Source: Peptococcaceae bacterium BRH_c23 (lineage in GTDB: Bacteria > Bacillota_B > Desulfitobacteriia > Desulfitobacteriales > Desulfitobacteriaceae). From it: a DNA stretch of 11,986 nt. The DNA lies in assembly GCA_000961805.1 (NCBI GenBank), contig LADV01000064.1, positions 1-11,986 of the forward strand, in the 5' to 3' direction. The position numbers and the translations under genes are program-made. The notes under the pieces are model-generated. The model saw nothing but the letters and a program-made list of their open reading frames with translations. It was not told the DNA's origin and did not search any database. Each line of letters opens with the position of its first letter. Within the stretch, counting starts at the first letter, position 1. This document shows, piece after piece, positions 1-8,329 of this stretch.

Positions 1-624
1 GTGGATGGAGCTTTTGGTTTATGGGCGGCAGCTTCAGAAGAACTGAGACATCTTACTAAAGGTGTTGAATTAGCTGACTCTTGGTCTGTTGATGCTCATA
101 AAACGTTAAATGCACCCTACGATAATGGTATTGTGCTATGTCGTAACCGGGATTCACTCGTGCAAGCGCTTCATATGACAGGTTCTTATATCATTTATAG
201 TGATCATCGAGATGGAATGTTATATACATCGGATATGTCACGAAGGGCCAGGATCGTTGAATTATGGGCAACCATGAAATCTCTCGGCAAAAAGGGCATT
301 TCGGAACTTGTAGAAGACCTGCATCATAAAGCATTGTACTTTTCAAAGGCTCTGGAAGAGATCGGCTTTACAATCAAAAACGAAGTTTGTTTTAATCAAG
401 TATTGGCCTCCCTAGGGAAATCTGATCTAACAGAAAAAACGCTGAAGCACATACAAGAATCCAAAGAATGTTGGTGTGGAGGTGCAAAATGGGAGGATGA
501 GACAGTTATTCGCATCAGTGTTTCTTCTTATCGAACAACTTACGAAGACATTGATCGTTCCGTAAAGGCATTTGCCGAGGCAAAATGGAAGGCATCAAGA
601 ATCAACCCGACCAGCGTTTCATAA
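1..624 (+). CDS. PLP-dependent group II decarboxylase/aminotransferase-like protein, C-terminal part
   Basis: The visible 207 residues are the C-terminal part of a pyridoxal-phosphate enzyme of the group II (glutamate/aromatic amino acid) decarboxylase family, fold type I. The frame is open at base 1. The leading GTG is almost certainly an internal valine of the VDGAFGLWA motif, whose Asp contacts the PLP ring nitrogen, so the start lies off the window. DSWSVDAHKTLNAPYD (residues 26-41) holds the Lys that forms the Schiff base with PLP. The end (IRISVSSYRTTYEDIDRSV) matches the usual small C-terminal domain, and the protein ends in a normal place for the family. The substrate cannot be told from this part; family members decarboxylate amino acids or act on related amino-acid substrates. 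The gene converges on the VanZ-like gene, and the 109 bases between them show no clear terminator. Confidence 0.85.
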   Translation: MDGAFGLWAAASEELRHLTKGVELADSWSVDAHKTLNAPYDNGIVLCRNRDSLVQALHMTGSYIIYSDHRDGMLYTSDMSRRARIVELWATMKSLGKKGISELVEDLHHKALYFSKALEEIGFTIKNEVCFNQVLASLGKSDLTEKTLKHIQESKECWCGGAKWEDETVIRISVSSYRTTYEDIDRSVKAFAEAKWKASRINPTSVS

Positions 625-733
625 TCAAACTACCTCGCGAACTCCAACTCCAGACTTGAAACACAAATCCCGCCTCAACTAACGACCGTTGATTAACCAT
701 TTTACCCTTGGAATTGATACATTTAAACATGAA

Positions 734-1180
734 TTACATATTTATGAAATGCAAAAAACGGATACGGTAATAGAACAATAATACGAGCAAAAGTATACCA
801 ACAGAAATAATAACTCTGTCTAATTTTTTATTATTAATATATTTATGGCTTAAACCATATAATGTAAGTCCAAGAAAGCCTCCAAAAGTATTTGTAATTA
901 AATCTGTTATGTCTGCCGCCCCAATAGCGAAGATAAATTGAATTAATTCGCAAGTAAGGCTAAAAACCAGTATTAAAGCTAACTTAGGTAAAAATCCAAT
1001 TTTTTCGAAATTGACATTCAAAAGCAAGCCAAAAGGAATAAAGATTATAACATTATCTCTCATCTCTCCGAAATTAATTCTTCCATTTACATTTAAAGGA
1101 GCAGCAAATGGATTCAAGTTAAGACTTCCATGGGGATAATTAAATACTGACAAAATATTGTATTGTAATTTGAATAACAC
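734..1180 (-). CDS. VanZ-like membrane protein, 5' end uncertain
   Basis: This is a small integral membrane protein of the VanZ-like family, named after the teicoplanin-resistance accessory protein; the function of most members is unknown. Family features seen are LNPFAAPLNVNG and GEMRDNVIIFIPFGLLL near the start, CELIQFIFAIGAADITDLITNTFGG in the middle, and a last hydrophobic helix near residues 123-137. The GTG start at 1180 has no Shine-Dalgarno sequence. The same frame stays open upstream to about 1253 and encodes a further hydrophobic segment (YKKCFFYPLVILIWLVLF), which looks like the expected first VanZ membrane helix. No ATG, GTG or TTG occurs in that extension. Either the true start codon has been lost by mutation or deletion, or initiation is unusual. 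It lies just downstream of helD, with helD ending at 1270. The family call is good; the start is not. Confidence 0.72.
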   Translation of the reverse strand: MLFKLQYNILSVFNYPHGSLNLNPFAAPLNVNGRINFGEMRDNVIIFIPFGLLLNVNFEKIGFLPKLALILVFSLTCELIQFIFAIGAADITDLITNTFGGFLGLTLYGLSHKYINNKKLDRVIISVGILLLVLLFYYRIRFLHFINM

Positions 1181-1269
1181 TAACCAGATTAGTATTACTA
1201 AAGGGTAGAAGAAGCACTTTTTATACTTATTATAGTACGCGTCACAAACTCGAATTCAGGTCGTCTCTA

Positions 1270-3525
1270 TCACTTGCTTAGACTCATTCTGTACAAGCAA
1301 TGTCGAGCACGGGTTATGGCGACGTAAAGCAATTTAAGATCAAGTTCCTCATCGCTATAGTCTTCATGAATATTAAAAATAAACACAGCGTCAAATTCTA
1401 GTCCTTTGGCAACATATGAAGGTACTATCAAGATTTGACCTTCATATATGGTTTCATCCCCCTGTAAAATCTCATAGGATTTGGTTAGGTTTTTTTTGAG
1501 TAGTTGACATTCTTTCAGAGTTTTCCCGATCAGGGCGATTGATTTATACCCACTCGCAAGCTGAATTTCAAGCAAACTCTCTATGCCGAGAACCATATCT
1601 TTAACACTTTTAAAGTCTATAATATAAGGAGGAGTGCCATGGCGGATGACAGGCTTCGCTAGGAGGATATCTGTGGATTTCACTTTTTTAATGACTTCGT
1701 TGGCATAATCCATAATCTCTATGGTGGTACGATAGCTTTGTTCGAGTGTTAAATAGTTACAGTCAAGATCGGGAAAAACGTCTTGTTTGACTTGATCCCA
1801 GCTTTTTATCCCACGGCAAGAGTGAATTCCCTGAGCCAAATCTCCAAATATCGTAAACATATCTGTTTTGAGAATAGTTCGTAGAGTATAGAACTGAAAG
1901 ATGCTTAGATCCTGGGCTTCATCAATAAAAACGTGACTGACCCCAAACTTTTCTTCGTAACCAATCAGAAGATGCTTTAAATAGGCAAGTGGTGCCAAAT
2001 CCTCAAGCTCAAGTTTGTTTTGGCTGATGAGTTCGCCGGAGGAACTGCACATGTACTCAAGTACCGCTCTGTCCAGATCCTTTTCACGGGGGCCTAAGAT
2101 AATTGTAGGATCAGTAATAATTCGTTGATAATGACGGAGCAGATCGATCTTAGGGAAGAGTGCAAGATACTTCTTGACAACGGTCTTTGCGCTGTTCGTG
2201 AGCTTGGTTAGGGCTATATTACGTAAGTCAACCAAAGCTATCGCTTTTTCCCTTCGTAGATCGTCATCAAACTCTGACGAAAAACGCACTTCTTCTATCT
2301 GACGGCTGAACTCCTCTTCCACTAGTTTCAGGATAGGTTCTTTGGCTGCCTTTAGTTTATTGGTGAGAACTTTTTTGACCATCTCAATTCGCTTCTGCAA
2401 GGGGAGAAAACTATATTCTTCTAGGAAAATCCGTTGAACATCTTCTGCTTCTAAAATCACATGCTCTCCGAGCATGAAATCGACGTTCGGTACAAATGTC
2501 TCTTGCAGTCGGTCTACATAGTGGTCGAGAGTATCTTTAAAGTGAATGGATCCTTTGAATTCGGAGGCTCCAATGATATTGGCAGAGTTTATAGAGGATT
2601 GGTTGTTCTCGTCGAGTAACCGAAAGAGTTTTTGTTCAGGTGGTACTAATTTGACCTTCGCTGATTTGCCAATGAGCTCCAACAGGAAGTCAATCAACGT
2701 TGTCTGAGTCACTCTTTCTGCGCCAAGCTCTGGCAAGGCCTCGGATATATAATTAATAAATAATCGGTTCGGGCCGAGAATAATAAAGTTCTCAGGGATA
2801 AAACGATCTTGATAGGTATAGATGAGGTAAGCCATGCGGTGGAGTGCAATCGTTGTTTTACCGCTACCGGCAACTCCTTGAACGATTAAAGGAGTCATAT
2901 CTGCGCGGATCACCCGGTTTTGTTCCGCTTGAATCGAGGTGGCAATATCCTTGAGGCGATGATCGACATTGGCTTCCAGGGAGGCCTGAAGGAAGGCATC
3001 ATTGGTTGTAATGTCAATATCTCGAATCTCAAATAACTGACCTTCCTCAATCGTAAATTGACGTTTAAGGGCGAGCTCTCCTGAAATCGTTCCCGTCGGG
3101 GTTTGATAATCAACCGCACCCAAGCGTCCTTCATAGTAGATTGAGGCGATAGGGGAACGCCAATCGAGGATGAGTGGTTCTTGGTCTTCTTTGGTAAGCA
3201 ATGAGACCTTACCAATATAATAACGCTTAAAGTCTGGAGTCTCCGCTTGTTTAAAATCAATTCGGGCAAAGTAGGGTTTTTCAAGTCCTCGATTAAGTTG
3301 GTAAAAGTGTTCTTTTCCATATTCTAAAAGCTTCGTCGTCACTAAAATGGAAATGTAACTTTGGCTGCTGTCTAAGAAATCTAAGTCAATAAAAGCCTGA
3401 CGAATTTCTTCGCGTTGACCTTGACGGTTTTCGACAATCAAATCAATCATTTTTTTCATATAAGCAATGGTAGAAGTAAGACGGTTTCTTTCTTGCTCAA
3501 ATTCGGGATGGTTATTGCTGTTCAT
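1270..3525 (-). CDS. helD: HelD, UvrD/Rep-family helicase-like RNA polymerase recycling factor
   Basis: This 751-residue superfamily 1 ATPase has the layout of Firmicutes HelD, which binds RNA polymerase, removes it from DNA and recycles stalled complexes using ATP. The N-terminal part (about 1-200) contains a basic coiled-coil-like arm followed by LILDWRSPIASIYYEG, typical of the family. Motifs seen are Walker A GVAGSGKTT (217-225), Walker B FIDEAQD (533-539), motif III GDLAQ (561-565), QSYRTT (596-601), SYVAKGLEFD (703-712) and motif VI YVAITRAR (734-741). The middle 230-520 is the long insertion seen in HelD between the first motifs. Length is close to that of the Bacillus subtilis protein. 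The ATG overlaps the MFS stop (ATGA), and the ribosome site GGAAGGAG lies inside the end of the MFS gene, so the two are probably translationally coupled. The gene looks intact. Confidence 0.93.
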   Translation of the reverse strand: MNSNNHPEFEQERNRLTSTIAYMKKMIDLIVENRQGQREEIRQAFIDLDFLDSSQSYISILVTTKLLEYGKEHFYQLNRGLEKPYFARIDFKQAETPDFKRYYIGKVSLLTKEDQEPLILDWRSPIASIYYEGRLGAVDYQTPTGTISGELALKRQFTIEEGQLFEIRDIDITTNDAFLQASLEANVDHRLKDIATSIQAEQNRVIRADMTPLIVQGVAGSGKTTIALHRMAYLIYTYQDRFIPENFIILGPNRLFINYISEALPELGAERVTQTTLIDFLLELIGKSAKVKLVPPEQKLFRLLDENNQSSINSANIIGASEFKGSIHFKDTLDHYVDRLQETFVPNVDFMLGEHVILEAEDVQRIFLEEYSFLPLQKRIEMVKKVLTNKLKAAKEPILKLVEEEFSRQIEEVRFSSEFDDDLRREKAIALVDLRNIALTKLTNSAKTVVKKYLALFPKIDLLRHYQRIITDPTIILGPREKDLDRAVLEYMCSSSGELISQNKLELEDLAPLAYLKHLLIGYEEKFGVSHVFIDEAQDLSIFQFYTLRTILKTDMFTIFGDLAQGIHSCRGIKSWDQVKQDVFPDLDCNYLTLEQSYRTTIEIMDYANEVIKKVKSTDILLAKPVIRHGTPPYIIDFKSVKDMVLGIESLLEIQLASGYKSIALIGKTLKECQLLKKNLTKSYEILQGDETIYEGQILIVPSYVAKGLEFDAVFIFNIHEDYSDEELDLKLLYVAITRARHCLYRMSLSK

Positions 3526-4826
3526 CGTATGCTCCTTCCGGTAATATTTGGACTTGGGGACGTTAAGGCTGCAATTATACCCAAAAAAGGAAACATCATG
3601 ATTAGATAAAGGATTTCAGTGTATCCGCCCCACTGATCGAAGGCCATACCTAACGGCAGTGGCCCTAGTGCCGCTCCAATAATCATGACGCTAGAGGCCA
3701 TTGCTCGGATACTCCCTAAGTGTCGACGCCCATAATAATTGGGCCAAATCAAATTTAACGTGATGTGTTCAAAACCTCCAACGATTCCCCACATGACACC
3801 GAAAAGAATTACACTAACCATGGAATTCACATGGTTAAGGCTAAACAAAGCCACGATTTCGCCTAGAAAAACGAAGGCTAGTGCATGGTTTGTTTTAACG
3901 CGTTCCAAAATGAATCCGGCTAGGAATGAGGCGGAGAAGCCCACAAGGGCCATCAAACTCAGAACAAACGCCGAATTCAATGGGGAAATCCCTCGTTCAC
4001 CGAGGATGGAGATTAAGTGAAAGGTTAATCCGGTATTAATTAAGGCAGGGACAGAGGCAGCCAGAAGAATAAACCAGAACGTTCTCGTTTTTTTGGCTTC
4101 TGCCAAGGTCCAGTTTAGTTCTGTATCGACGAATTCGGTCTGGTTGACAGTTGATGGGCCTTCGGGAGTATTTAAAGTATTTAAGCGATGTATAGAGGCT
4201 CCATCCGGTCGTAATCCGACCTCTTCCGGTTTGTTGCGAATTAAATAGTAAGACAGAGGGGTGTACAGAACGATTAGCAAGCCCCCCCATACCCACCAGG
4301 TAACACGTAAATCCCAAGTTTGAATCATCCAGACATTGAGAATTGGAACGAGGGCTGAACTAATAAATCCCCCAAGGGCCATTAAACTGAAAGCCCTTCC
4401 CCTTTGCCGAATAAACCATTGAGGAACCAAGGTGCTGGGGATCAGGGTCATCGAGCCTTGCCCAAATAACCGGAGCATAAAGAACCCAATAAACATCCAT
4501 ACAACTCCGAGCATGGCACTGTTCCAAAAGCAAGCGAATCCCAAGCAGAGACCGATGACCACACTCATTCGCCGTTGTCCATAGCGATCGATAAGCCGCC
4601 CCATCATAAAGAGAGAGAGACCAGCGGTTAAGCTTGCCAGGGAATAAACACTGAAAATTAGGGAGCGACTCCACCCTAATTCGGTCATATAAACATTGAT
4701 AAAAACGGAGATAGAGTAGGTTTGACCGGGACCTGAAAAGAATAAACCTAGGGCAGAGATGACGACGATAATCCAACCATAGAAAAAGGGAAGATTCACA
4801 GGGGTTTTTTCTTGAAAACGCTGCAC
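3522..4826 (-). CDS. MFS transporter, oxalate/formate-antiporter or monocarboxylate-like
   Basis: This 434-residue major facilitator superfamily carrier has about 12 hydrophobic segments split by a central hydrophilic loop near residues 195-245. The start FFYGWIIVVISALGLFFSGPG and the motif A sequence GRLIDRYGQRR (76-86), between helices 2 and 3, fit the OFA/monocarboxylate branch, which moves small organic acids with protons or by exchange. The substrate cannot be assigned. The start is a GTG preceded by AAAGGAG at suitable spacing (about 9 nt), and QRFQEKTPVN is a normal short cytoplasmic lead. It follows the rnj remnant by 80 nt and overlaps helD by 4 nt. A proton-driven export role, for example of a toxic compound, is possible but is only inference from the coupling with helD. 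The gene appears intact. Confidence 0.88.
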   Translation of the reverse strand: MQRFQEKTPVNLPFFYGWIIVVISALGLFFSGPGQTYSISVFINVYMTELGWSRSLIFSVYSLASLTAGLSLFMMGRLIDRYGQRRMSVVIGLCLGFACFWNSAMLGVVWMFIGFFMLRLFGQGSMTLIPSTLVPQWFIRQRGRAFSLMALGGFISSALVPILNVWMIQTWDLRVTWWVWGGLLIVLYTPLSYYLIRNKPEEVGLRPDGASIHRLNTLNTPEGPSTVNQTEFVDTELNWTLAEAKKTRTFWFILLAASVPALINTGLTFHLISILGERGISPLNSAFVLSLMALVGFSASFLAGFILERVKTNHALAFVFLGEIVALFSLNHVNSMVSVILFGVMWGIVGGFEHITLNLIWPNYYGRRHLGSIRAMASSVMIIGAALGPLPLGMAFDQWGGYTEILYLIMMFPFLGIIAALTSPSPNITGRSIR

Positions 4827-4906
4827 GACTAGTTACTCCTTTGACATTGAATGAAAATGGAAAAATCCTGTTCAATTCATTCCTAGGTTTTCAATTGGCT
4901 TTTTAC

Positions 4907-6060
4907 TTATACTTCTTGAAAAATTGGAATAACCATCGGGTGCCTCTTGGTCTTATCATACAGATGTCTACTCACTGCATCCCTTACGCGATTTTGTAAA
5001 AGGTTGGTGTCATTGATACCATTCTGGAAATTACGGGCTATGGTCTGTCTCGTGAGTGCTTTTACCTCATCGAGGATTAGGTTGGACTCTCGAACATAGA
5101 CAAATCCACGGGTGACGACATCTGGGCCCGCTAACATCGTGTTGGTTGCTCTGTTGAGTGCTAACATGATGATCAGAATTCCATCTTGAGATAGGAGTGA
5201 TCGCTCTTTCATAACGCTACTTCCGATATCTCCGACTCCCAAGCCATCAATAAAAACTCGTCCAGCAGTAACGTTATCAGCTAACTTTGCCCCATGACTT
5301 GTAAACTCTATTACATTGCCAATCTCGGCGACGAAAATGTTTTCCCGTGGAATTCCTACTTGCCCAGCGAGTTCAGCATGTTTCATGAGCATGCGGTATT
5401 CTCCGTGAACAGGAATAAAGTACTTAGGTTTTACCATGCTGATCATCAGCTTAAGCTCTTCTTGGCTGGCGTGACCCGACACGTGCATCCCCGAGATGGA
5501 TTCATAGATGACTTTGGCGCCTAACTTGAAGAGCTGATCAATATTGCGCGAGACTGCTTTTTCATTGCCAGGGATGGGAGAAGCAGAAAGAATCACCGTA
5601 TCCCCAGGATAAATGGAAATCTGATGATGACTATGGCTCGCCATGCGAGTCAGCGCAGCCATTGGCTCGCCTTGACTGCCCGTCGTAAGGATGCATACTT
5701 GATTACCCGATAAGCGCATAGCCTCGTCGACGTCAATGAGCATGTCTTCCGGCACATCCCGAAAATAGGGACATTAAAATGTCTCAACAAATAGGGTAGT
5801 CCGCCAATATGATCCTCATGACCGTGAGTAATCAGGATTCCCAGGATGAGGTCTTTGTTTTCGATAAGATACGTATAATCTGGTATAACGAGGTCAATCC
5901 CGAACATATCATCGTCAGGAAAAGCCAGACCCGCGTCAATTAACAAGATTTGATCATTATAGCGGATCGCGGTTGTATTCTTTCCGATTTCCCCTAGTCC
6001 ACCGAGGGGAATAATCTGCAGTTTGTTTTTTTGGTCAAGTGAATATATTGCCATAGTCAT
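4907..6060 (-). pseudogene. rnj: Ribonuclease J with internal deletion and frameshift
   Basis: RNase J is a metallo-beta-lactamase/beta-CASP 5'-exonuclease and endonuclease of mRNA decay and rRNA maturation, usually about 550 residues. Here the first 101 codons (6060 to 5758) match the family N-terminus: [28 protein letters not shown], and the zinc-binding HGHEDH (79-84). From about 5755 a different frame encodes the family C-terminal part (282 residues): [39 protein letters not shown], and the end KTKRHPMVIPIFQEV. Around 170 residues between these blocks, including the remaining metal ligands of the lactamase core, are absent, and the frames do not agree. The first frame runs on without homology to a stop at 5650. 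The ATG overlaps the prfC stop (ATGA); a second ATG lies two codons downstream. A functional enzyme cannot be made from this as read. A second RNase J gene elsewhere, or an assembly fault, would reconcile it with viability. Confidence 0.88.
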
Positions 6061-7188
6061 GTCCTAGGCTGTCTATAAAACGCAATATCATAACGATCGC
6101 TTAACCAGGTTTCCTTCCATTCATCCAATAACAAAACAGCATAGTTTTCATCTTTATCCAGCACTACCGTGCTCATGCTTGATTCAGTCAGCAGCTTAAT
6201 TGCTTTATCATCTTTTTCAACCCAGCGTACGATCTCAAAGGGAAGGTGTTGAATAGCTACCTGGACCCCGTACTCTTCACGCAAGCGGTATTCTAACACT
6301 TCAAACTGCAATTGTCCCACAACGCCAATAATTGGAGCTTCAACGCCGACATTAAGGTCACGAAAAACATGGATTGCTCCCTCTTCTTGAAGTTCCTGAA
6401 TCCCCTTTCAGTGCACTCCCGAAAAACACCAGCGTCACTTCTCCTCGGTCCACTCGTTCCTTGGAGAAGGTATTTCCAGCCATGTCCAATAGCTCAATTT
6501 CCTCATTTAGCTGATTAATAAGGTCATCTCTAATTCCCGCGCGTACTCTTTCGTCGCTGAGGGCTCCAGAGATAGGGGGCTTGGAACTAGATCTAAGACT
6601 CCCTGCAATAAAACGCTCAACCAGTCCCGTGTGGCGATCATAAATCCCTTTAAAATCGGGACCCATTCCGATTGGCCAATTCATGGCATACGATTCAATC
6701 CCAAGAACCTTTTCCACTTCATCCATTAAATCAAGGGGGTCCTTGGCATTACGGTCAAACTTATTAATGAACGTAAAGATGGGAATTCCCCGTTTTCGAC
6801 AGACCTCAAACAATTTTTTAGTCTGTGTTTCAACCCCTTTAGCGGCGTCTATCAGCATCACGGCACTATCGGCAGCCGTCAGAGTACGGTAGGTGTCTTC
6901 ACTGAAATCTTGGTGACCTGGAGTATCCAGGATGTTGATCACATAGCCCTGATACTTAAATTGGAGTGCACTCGATGTAATCGAAATGCCCCGCTGCCGC
7001 TCAAGTTCCATCCAGTCCGACGTAGCAGCGCGATCTGCTTTGCGGCCTTTGACCGAACCCGCTTCTCGAATTGCTCCTCCAAAAAGCAGGAGCTTTTCCG
7101 TTAAAGTTGTTTTCCCAGCATCGGGATGCGAAATAATCGCGAAGGTTTTTCGAGAATTAATTTCTGTTTTTAGATCCGTTTGATTCAA
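6057..7188 (-). pseudogene. prfC: Peptide chain release factor 3 with internal deletion and frameshift
   Basis: RF3 is the GTPase that recycles RF1/RF2 from the ribosome after peptide release. The first 260 codons encode an intact GTPase domain: HPDAGKTT (21-28), [23 protein letters not shown] (66-71), DTPGH (88-92), NKFDR (142-146), through [10 protein letters not shown]. Near 6407 the family continues in another frame at [17 protein letters not shown] and runs through VGQLQFEVLEYRLREEYGV to the end at 6057 (116 residues). About 150 residues are missing compared with the usual 530 or so, covering the beta-barrel second domain and the start of domain III. The first frame adds 15 unrelated residues and stops at 6358. 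The start is TTG at 7188 with AGGAG about nine bases upstream. It follows the DUF3006 gene by 23 nt and overlaps rnj by 4 nt. A translated product would be a lone G domain and is unlikely to work as RF3. Confidence 0.88.
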
Positions 7189-7211
7189 CGTTATTAACTC
7201 CTAAATTATCG

Positions 7212-7418
7212 TTATACATTCACATTCGTAGTTTTAGTCGCTTTTCTGATTCGGTCAGTTTCTAGTTTATCAATGACATATGCCCCTTCGGTACATTGAA
7301 TGACATCGCCTTCTTTTAGTCCAGCGGGAAGATCTCTCTTGAGGATATCCACCATGGTTTTACCCTCAAATTCTATAACAGCATAGTCGCCTTCGAATCG
7401 GTCGATGATCCCCTTCAT
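7212..7418 (-). CDS. DUF3006 family protein
   Basis: This 68-residue soluble protein is recognised as DUF3006 by MKGIIDRFEGDYAVIEFEGKTMVDI followed by DLPAGLKEGDVI. The family forms a small predicted beta-rich domain of unknown function, common in Firmicutes. The ATG is preceded by AGAGAGG at about 10 bases. The gene starts 17 nt after the methyltransferase stop and ends 23 nt before prfC, so all three are probably on one transcript. The C-terminal end (RIRKATKTTNVNV) replaces the conserved family tail only loosely. Nothing in the sequence suggests a catalytic site, and no function is proposed. Confidence 0.82.
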   Translation of the reverse strand: MKGIIDRFEGDYAVIEFEGKTMVDILKRDLPAGLKEGDVIQCTEGAYVIDKLETDRIRKATKTTNVNV

Positions 7419-7435
7419 ATATCATGGTCCTCTCT

Positions 7436-8083
7436 TTATGACGCGCTTTTCTTCAACACACCAATACTCTTGTCATCGCTGAATTCAAGAGACAAGTTTA
7501 AATGCTCCGCCAGCCAGCGGAAAGTTTTTTGGCTGTAGAATGTGATATGAGTAGGGTCCTTGCGGTACCACCAGCTTATAAAATCCTCTGCAGAAGTGTG
7601 AAACAGAGTGGTTACCGCCAGTATACCTCCTTTTTCCAACAGAACTTCCAGTATTCTAAGGGTTGCTAGGGGGTTTTTAAGATGTTCCAGTACATCGGTG
7701 CACGTGATTAAATCATAGCGTTTCTTTAGAAAACCCTGAGTTGGGTAAAAAAAGGGGTCGTAGATATCGGTTGCATAACCTAATTTCTCCAATAGCACCT
7801 GCAGTACCGGCCCAGGCCCGCAGCCGAAATCCAGTGCCCTTTTAACGTTTTTCAGGTTGTCGATCTTAGAGATTATAATGAAGTTATTAAAATTGTTCAC
7901 ATACCCTGGATTATCCAGGGTGTTTTTGTGCTGGCTATATCTATTAAATTCCTCCTGCCTGTCTAGAAAGGTATCCTCATCGATCGATATTAAATCGCAT
8001 ACTGGGCAATGGAAATATTCTGGTTCTATGGGTTCTGAAAGTTTGTTTAAGGTGCCTCCACAAAGTTTACAAAATTGATTAAT
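7436..8083 (-). CDS. Class I SAM-dependent methyltransferase with N-terminal zinc-binding Cys motif
   Basis: A Rossmann-fold methyltransferase: motif I ALDFGCGPG binds S-adenosylmethionine, DIYDPFF follows as the acidic second strand, and DLITCTDVLEHLKNP is the motif IV/post-I region. The clear ORF from GTG 7900 (154 residues) lacks the beginning of the family. The same frame upstream encodes an N-terminal part with CKLCGG and FHCPVCDLISIDEDTF, giving a C-x2-C...C-x2-C zinc-binding pair, then FNRYSQHKNTLDNPGYVNNF, which leads straight into the catalytic domain. That frame opens after a stop at 8090-8092 and has no ATG, GTG or TTG before the cysteines. An ATT at 8083 has GGTGA at a good distance (6 nt) and is the best start candidate, giving 215 residues. 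Alternatively a one-base deletion separates an ATG at 8088 from the rest. The substrate is unknown. It is the first gene of the run leading to prfC. Confidence 0.75.
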   Translation of the reverse strand: MNQFCKLCGGTLNKLSEPIEPEYFHCPVCDLISIDEDTFLDRQEEFNRYSQHKNTLDNPGYVNNFNNFIIISKIDNLKNVKRALDFGCGPGPVLQVLLEKLGYATDIYDPFFYPTQGFLKKRYDLITCTDVLEHLKNPLATLRILEVLLEKGGILAVTTLFHTSAEDFISWWYRKDPTHITFYSQKTFRWLAEHLNLSLEFSDDKSIGVLKKSAS

Positions 8084-8109
8084 GACATTTCACCGCTTCA
8101 GTAATAATT

Positions 8110-8134
8110 TAAACTCCCCTTAAAGAAGAGTTTA
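8110..8134 (-). other. Inverted repeat, possible weak terminator
   Basis: A perfect 7-bp inverted repeat, TAAACTC and GAGTTTA, with 11 bases between the arms. It lies about 55 bases after the stop of the 40-aa zinc-ribbon gene and before the methyltransferase. On the minus strand it is followed only by a mixed A/T stretch, so termination would be weak; it could equally be a regulatory site for the methyltransferase operon. Confidence 0.3.
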
Positions 8135-8188
8135 TGGATATAGGACAAATGTAAAGCTTAATACCGATACTTAATAATACTCTTGCGT

Positions 8189-8311
8189 TTATTCCGAACT
8201 TGCAATAGGTTCTTCACTTAAGTCCTCTTGGCAATTGGGGCAGATCCATTGACCATTTTCTACACAGCTGTAGGACTTTTTGCCACAGGCAGGACATTTT
8301 TTACAAAGCAT
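8189..8311 (-). CDS. Small zinc-ribbon protein, 40 aa
   Basis: A 40-residue frame, ATG to TAA, with a strong Shine-Dalgarno GAGGTGAT nine bases before the ATG. The sequence starts MLCKKCPACGKK and ends WICPNCQEDLSEEPIASSE. The cysteine pairs CPAC (6-9) and CPNC (24-27), separated by 14 residues that include SYSCVENGQW, form a rubredoxin-type knuckle pattern, so binding of one zinc or iron is likely. There is an acidic tail. It begins 15 nt after the stop of the 136-aa gene, and that stop codon overlaps the ribosome site, so the two are surely co-transcribed and probably translationally linked. Function is unknown: small zinc ribbons can be adaptors for nucleic acid or protein contacts. The high cysteine content in a regular pattern plus the ribosome site makes this a real gene despite its size. 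Confidence 0.72.
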   Translation of the reverse strand: MLCKKCPACGKKSYSCVENGQWICPNCQEDLSEEPIASSE

Positions 8312-8315
8312 AAAT

Positions 8316-8329
8316 ACAATATCACCTCA
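8316..8329 (-). repeat. Copy 1 of a 14-bp direct repeat (ribosome site of the zinc-ribbon gene)
   Basis: TGAGGTGATATTGT on the minus strand. It contains the stop of the 136-aa gene and the Shine-Dalgarno of the zinc-ribbon gene. An identical copy lies at 8686-8699. Confidence 0.6.

Noticed and set aside
4360..4875. 171-aa open frame on the minus strand, overlapping the MFS gene
   Set aside because: It is an out-of-frame shadow of the clear MFS transporter and its composition is unlike a protein.
5650..5757. Tail of the first RNase J frame after codon 101 as a real new C-terminus
   Set aside because: It is the out-of-frame reading of conserved RNase J sequence that is correctly read in the other frame.
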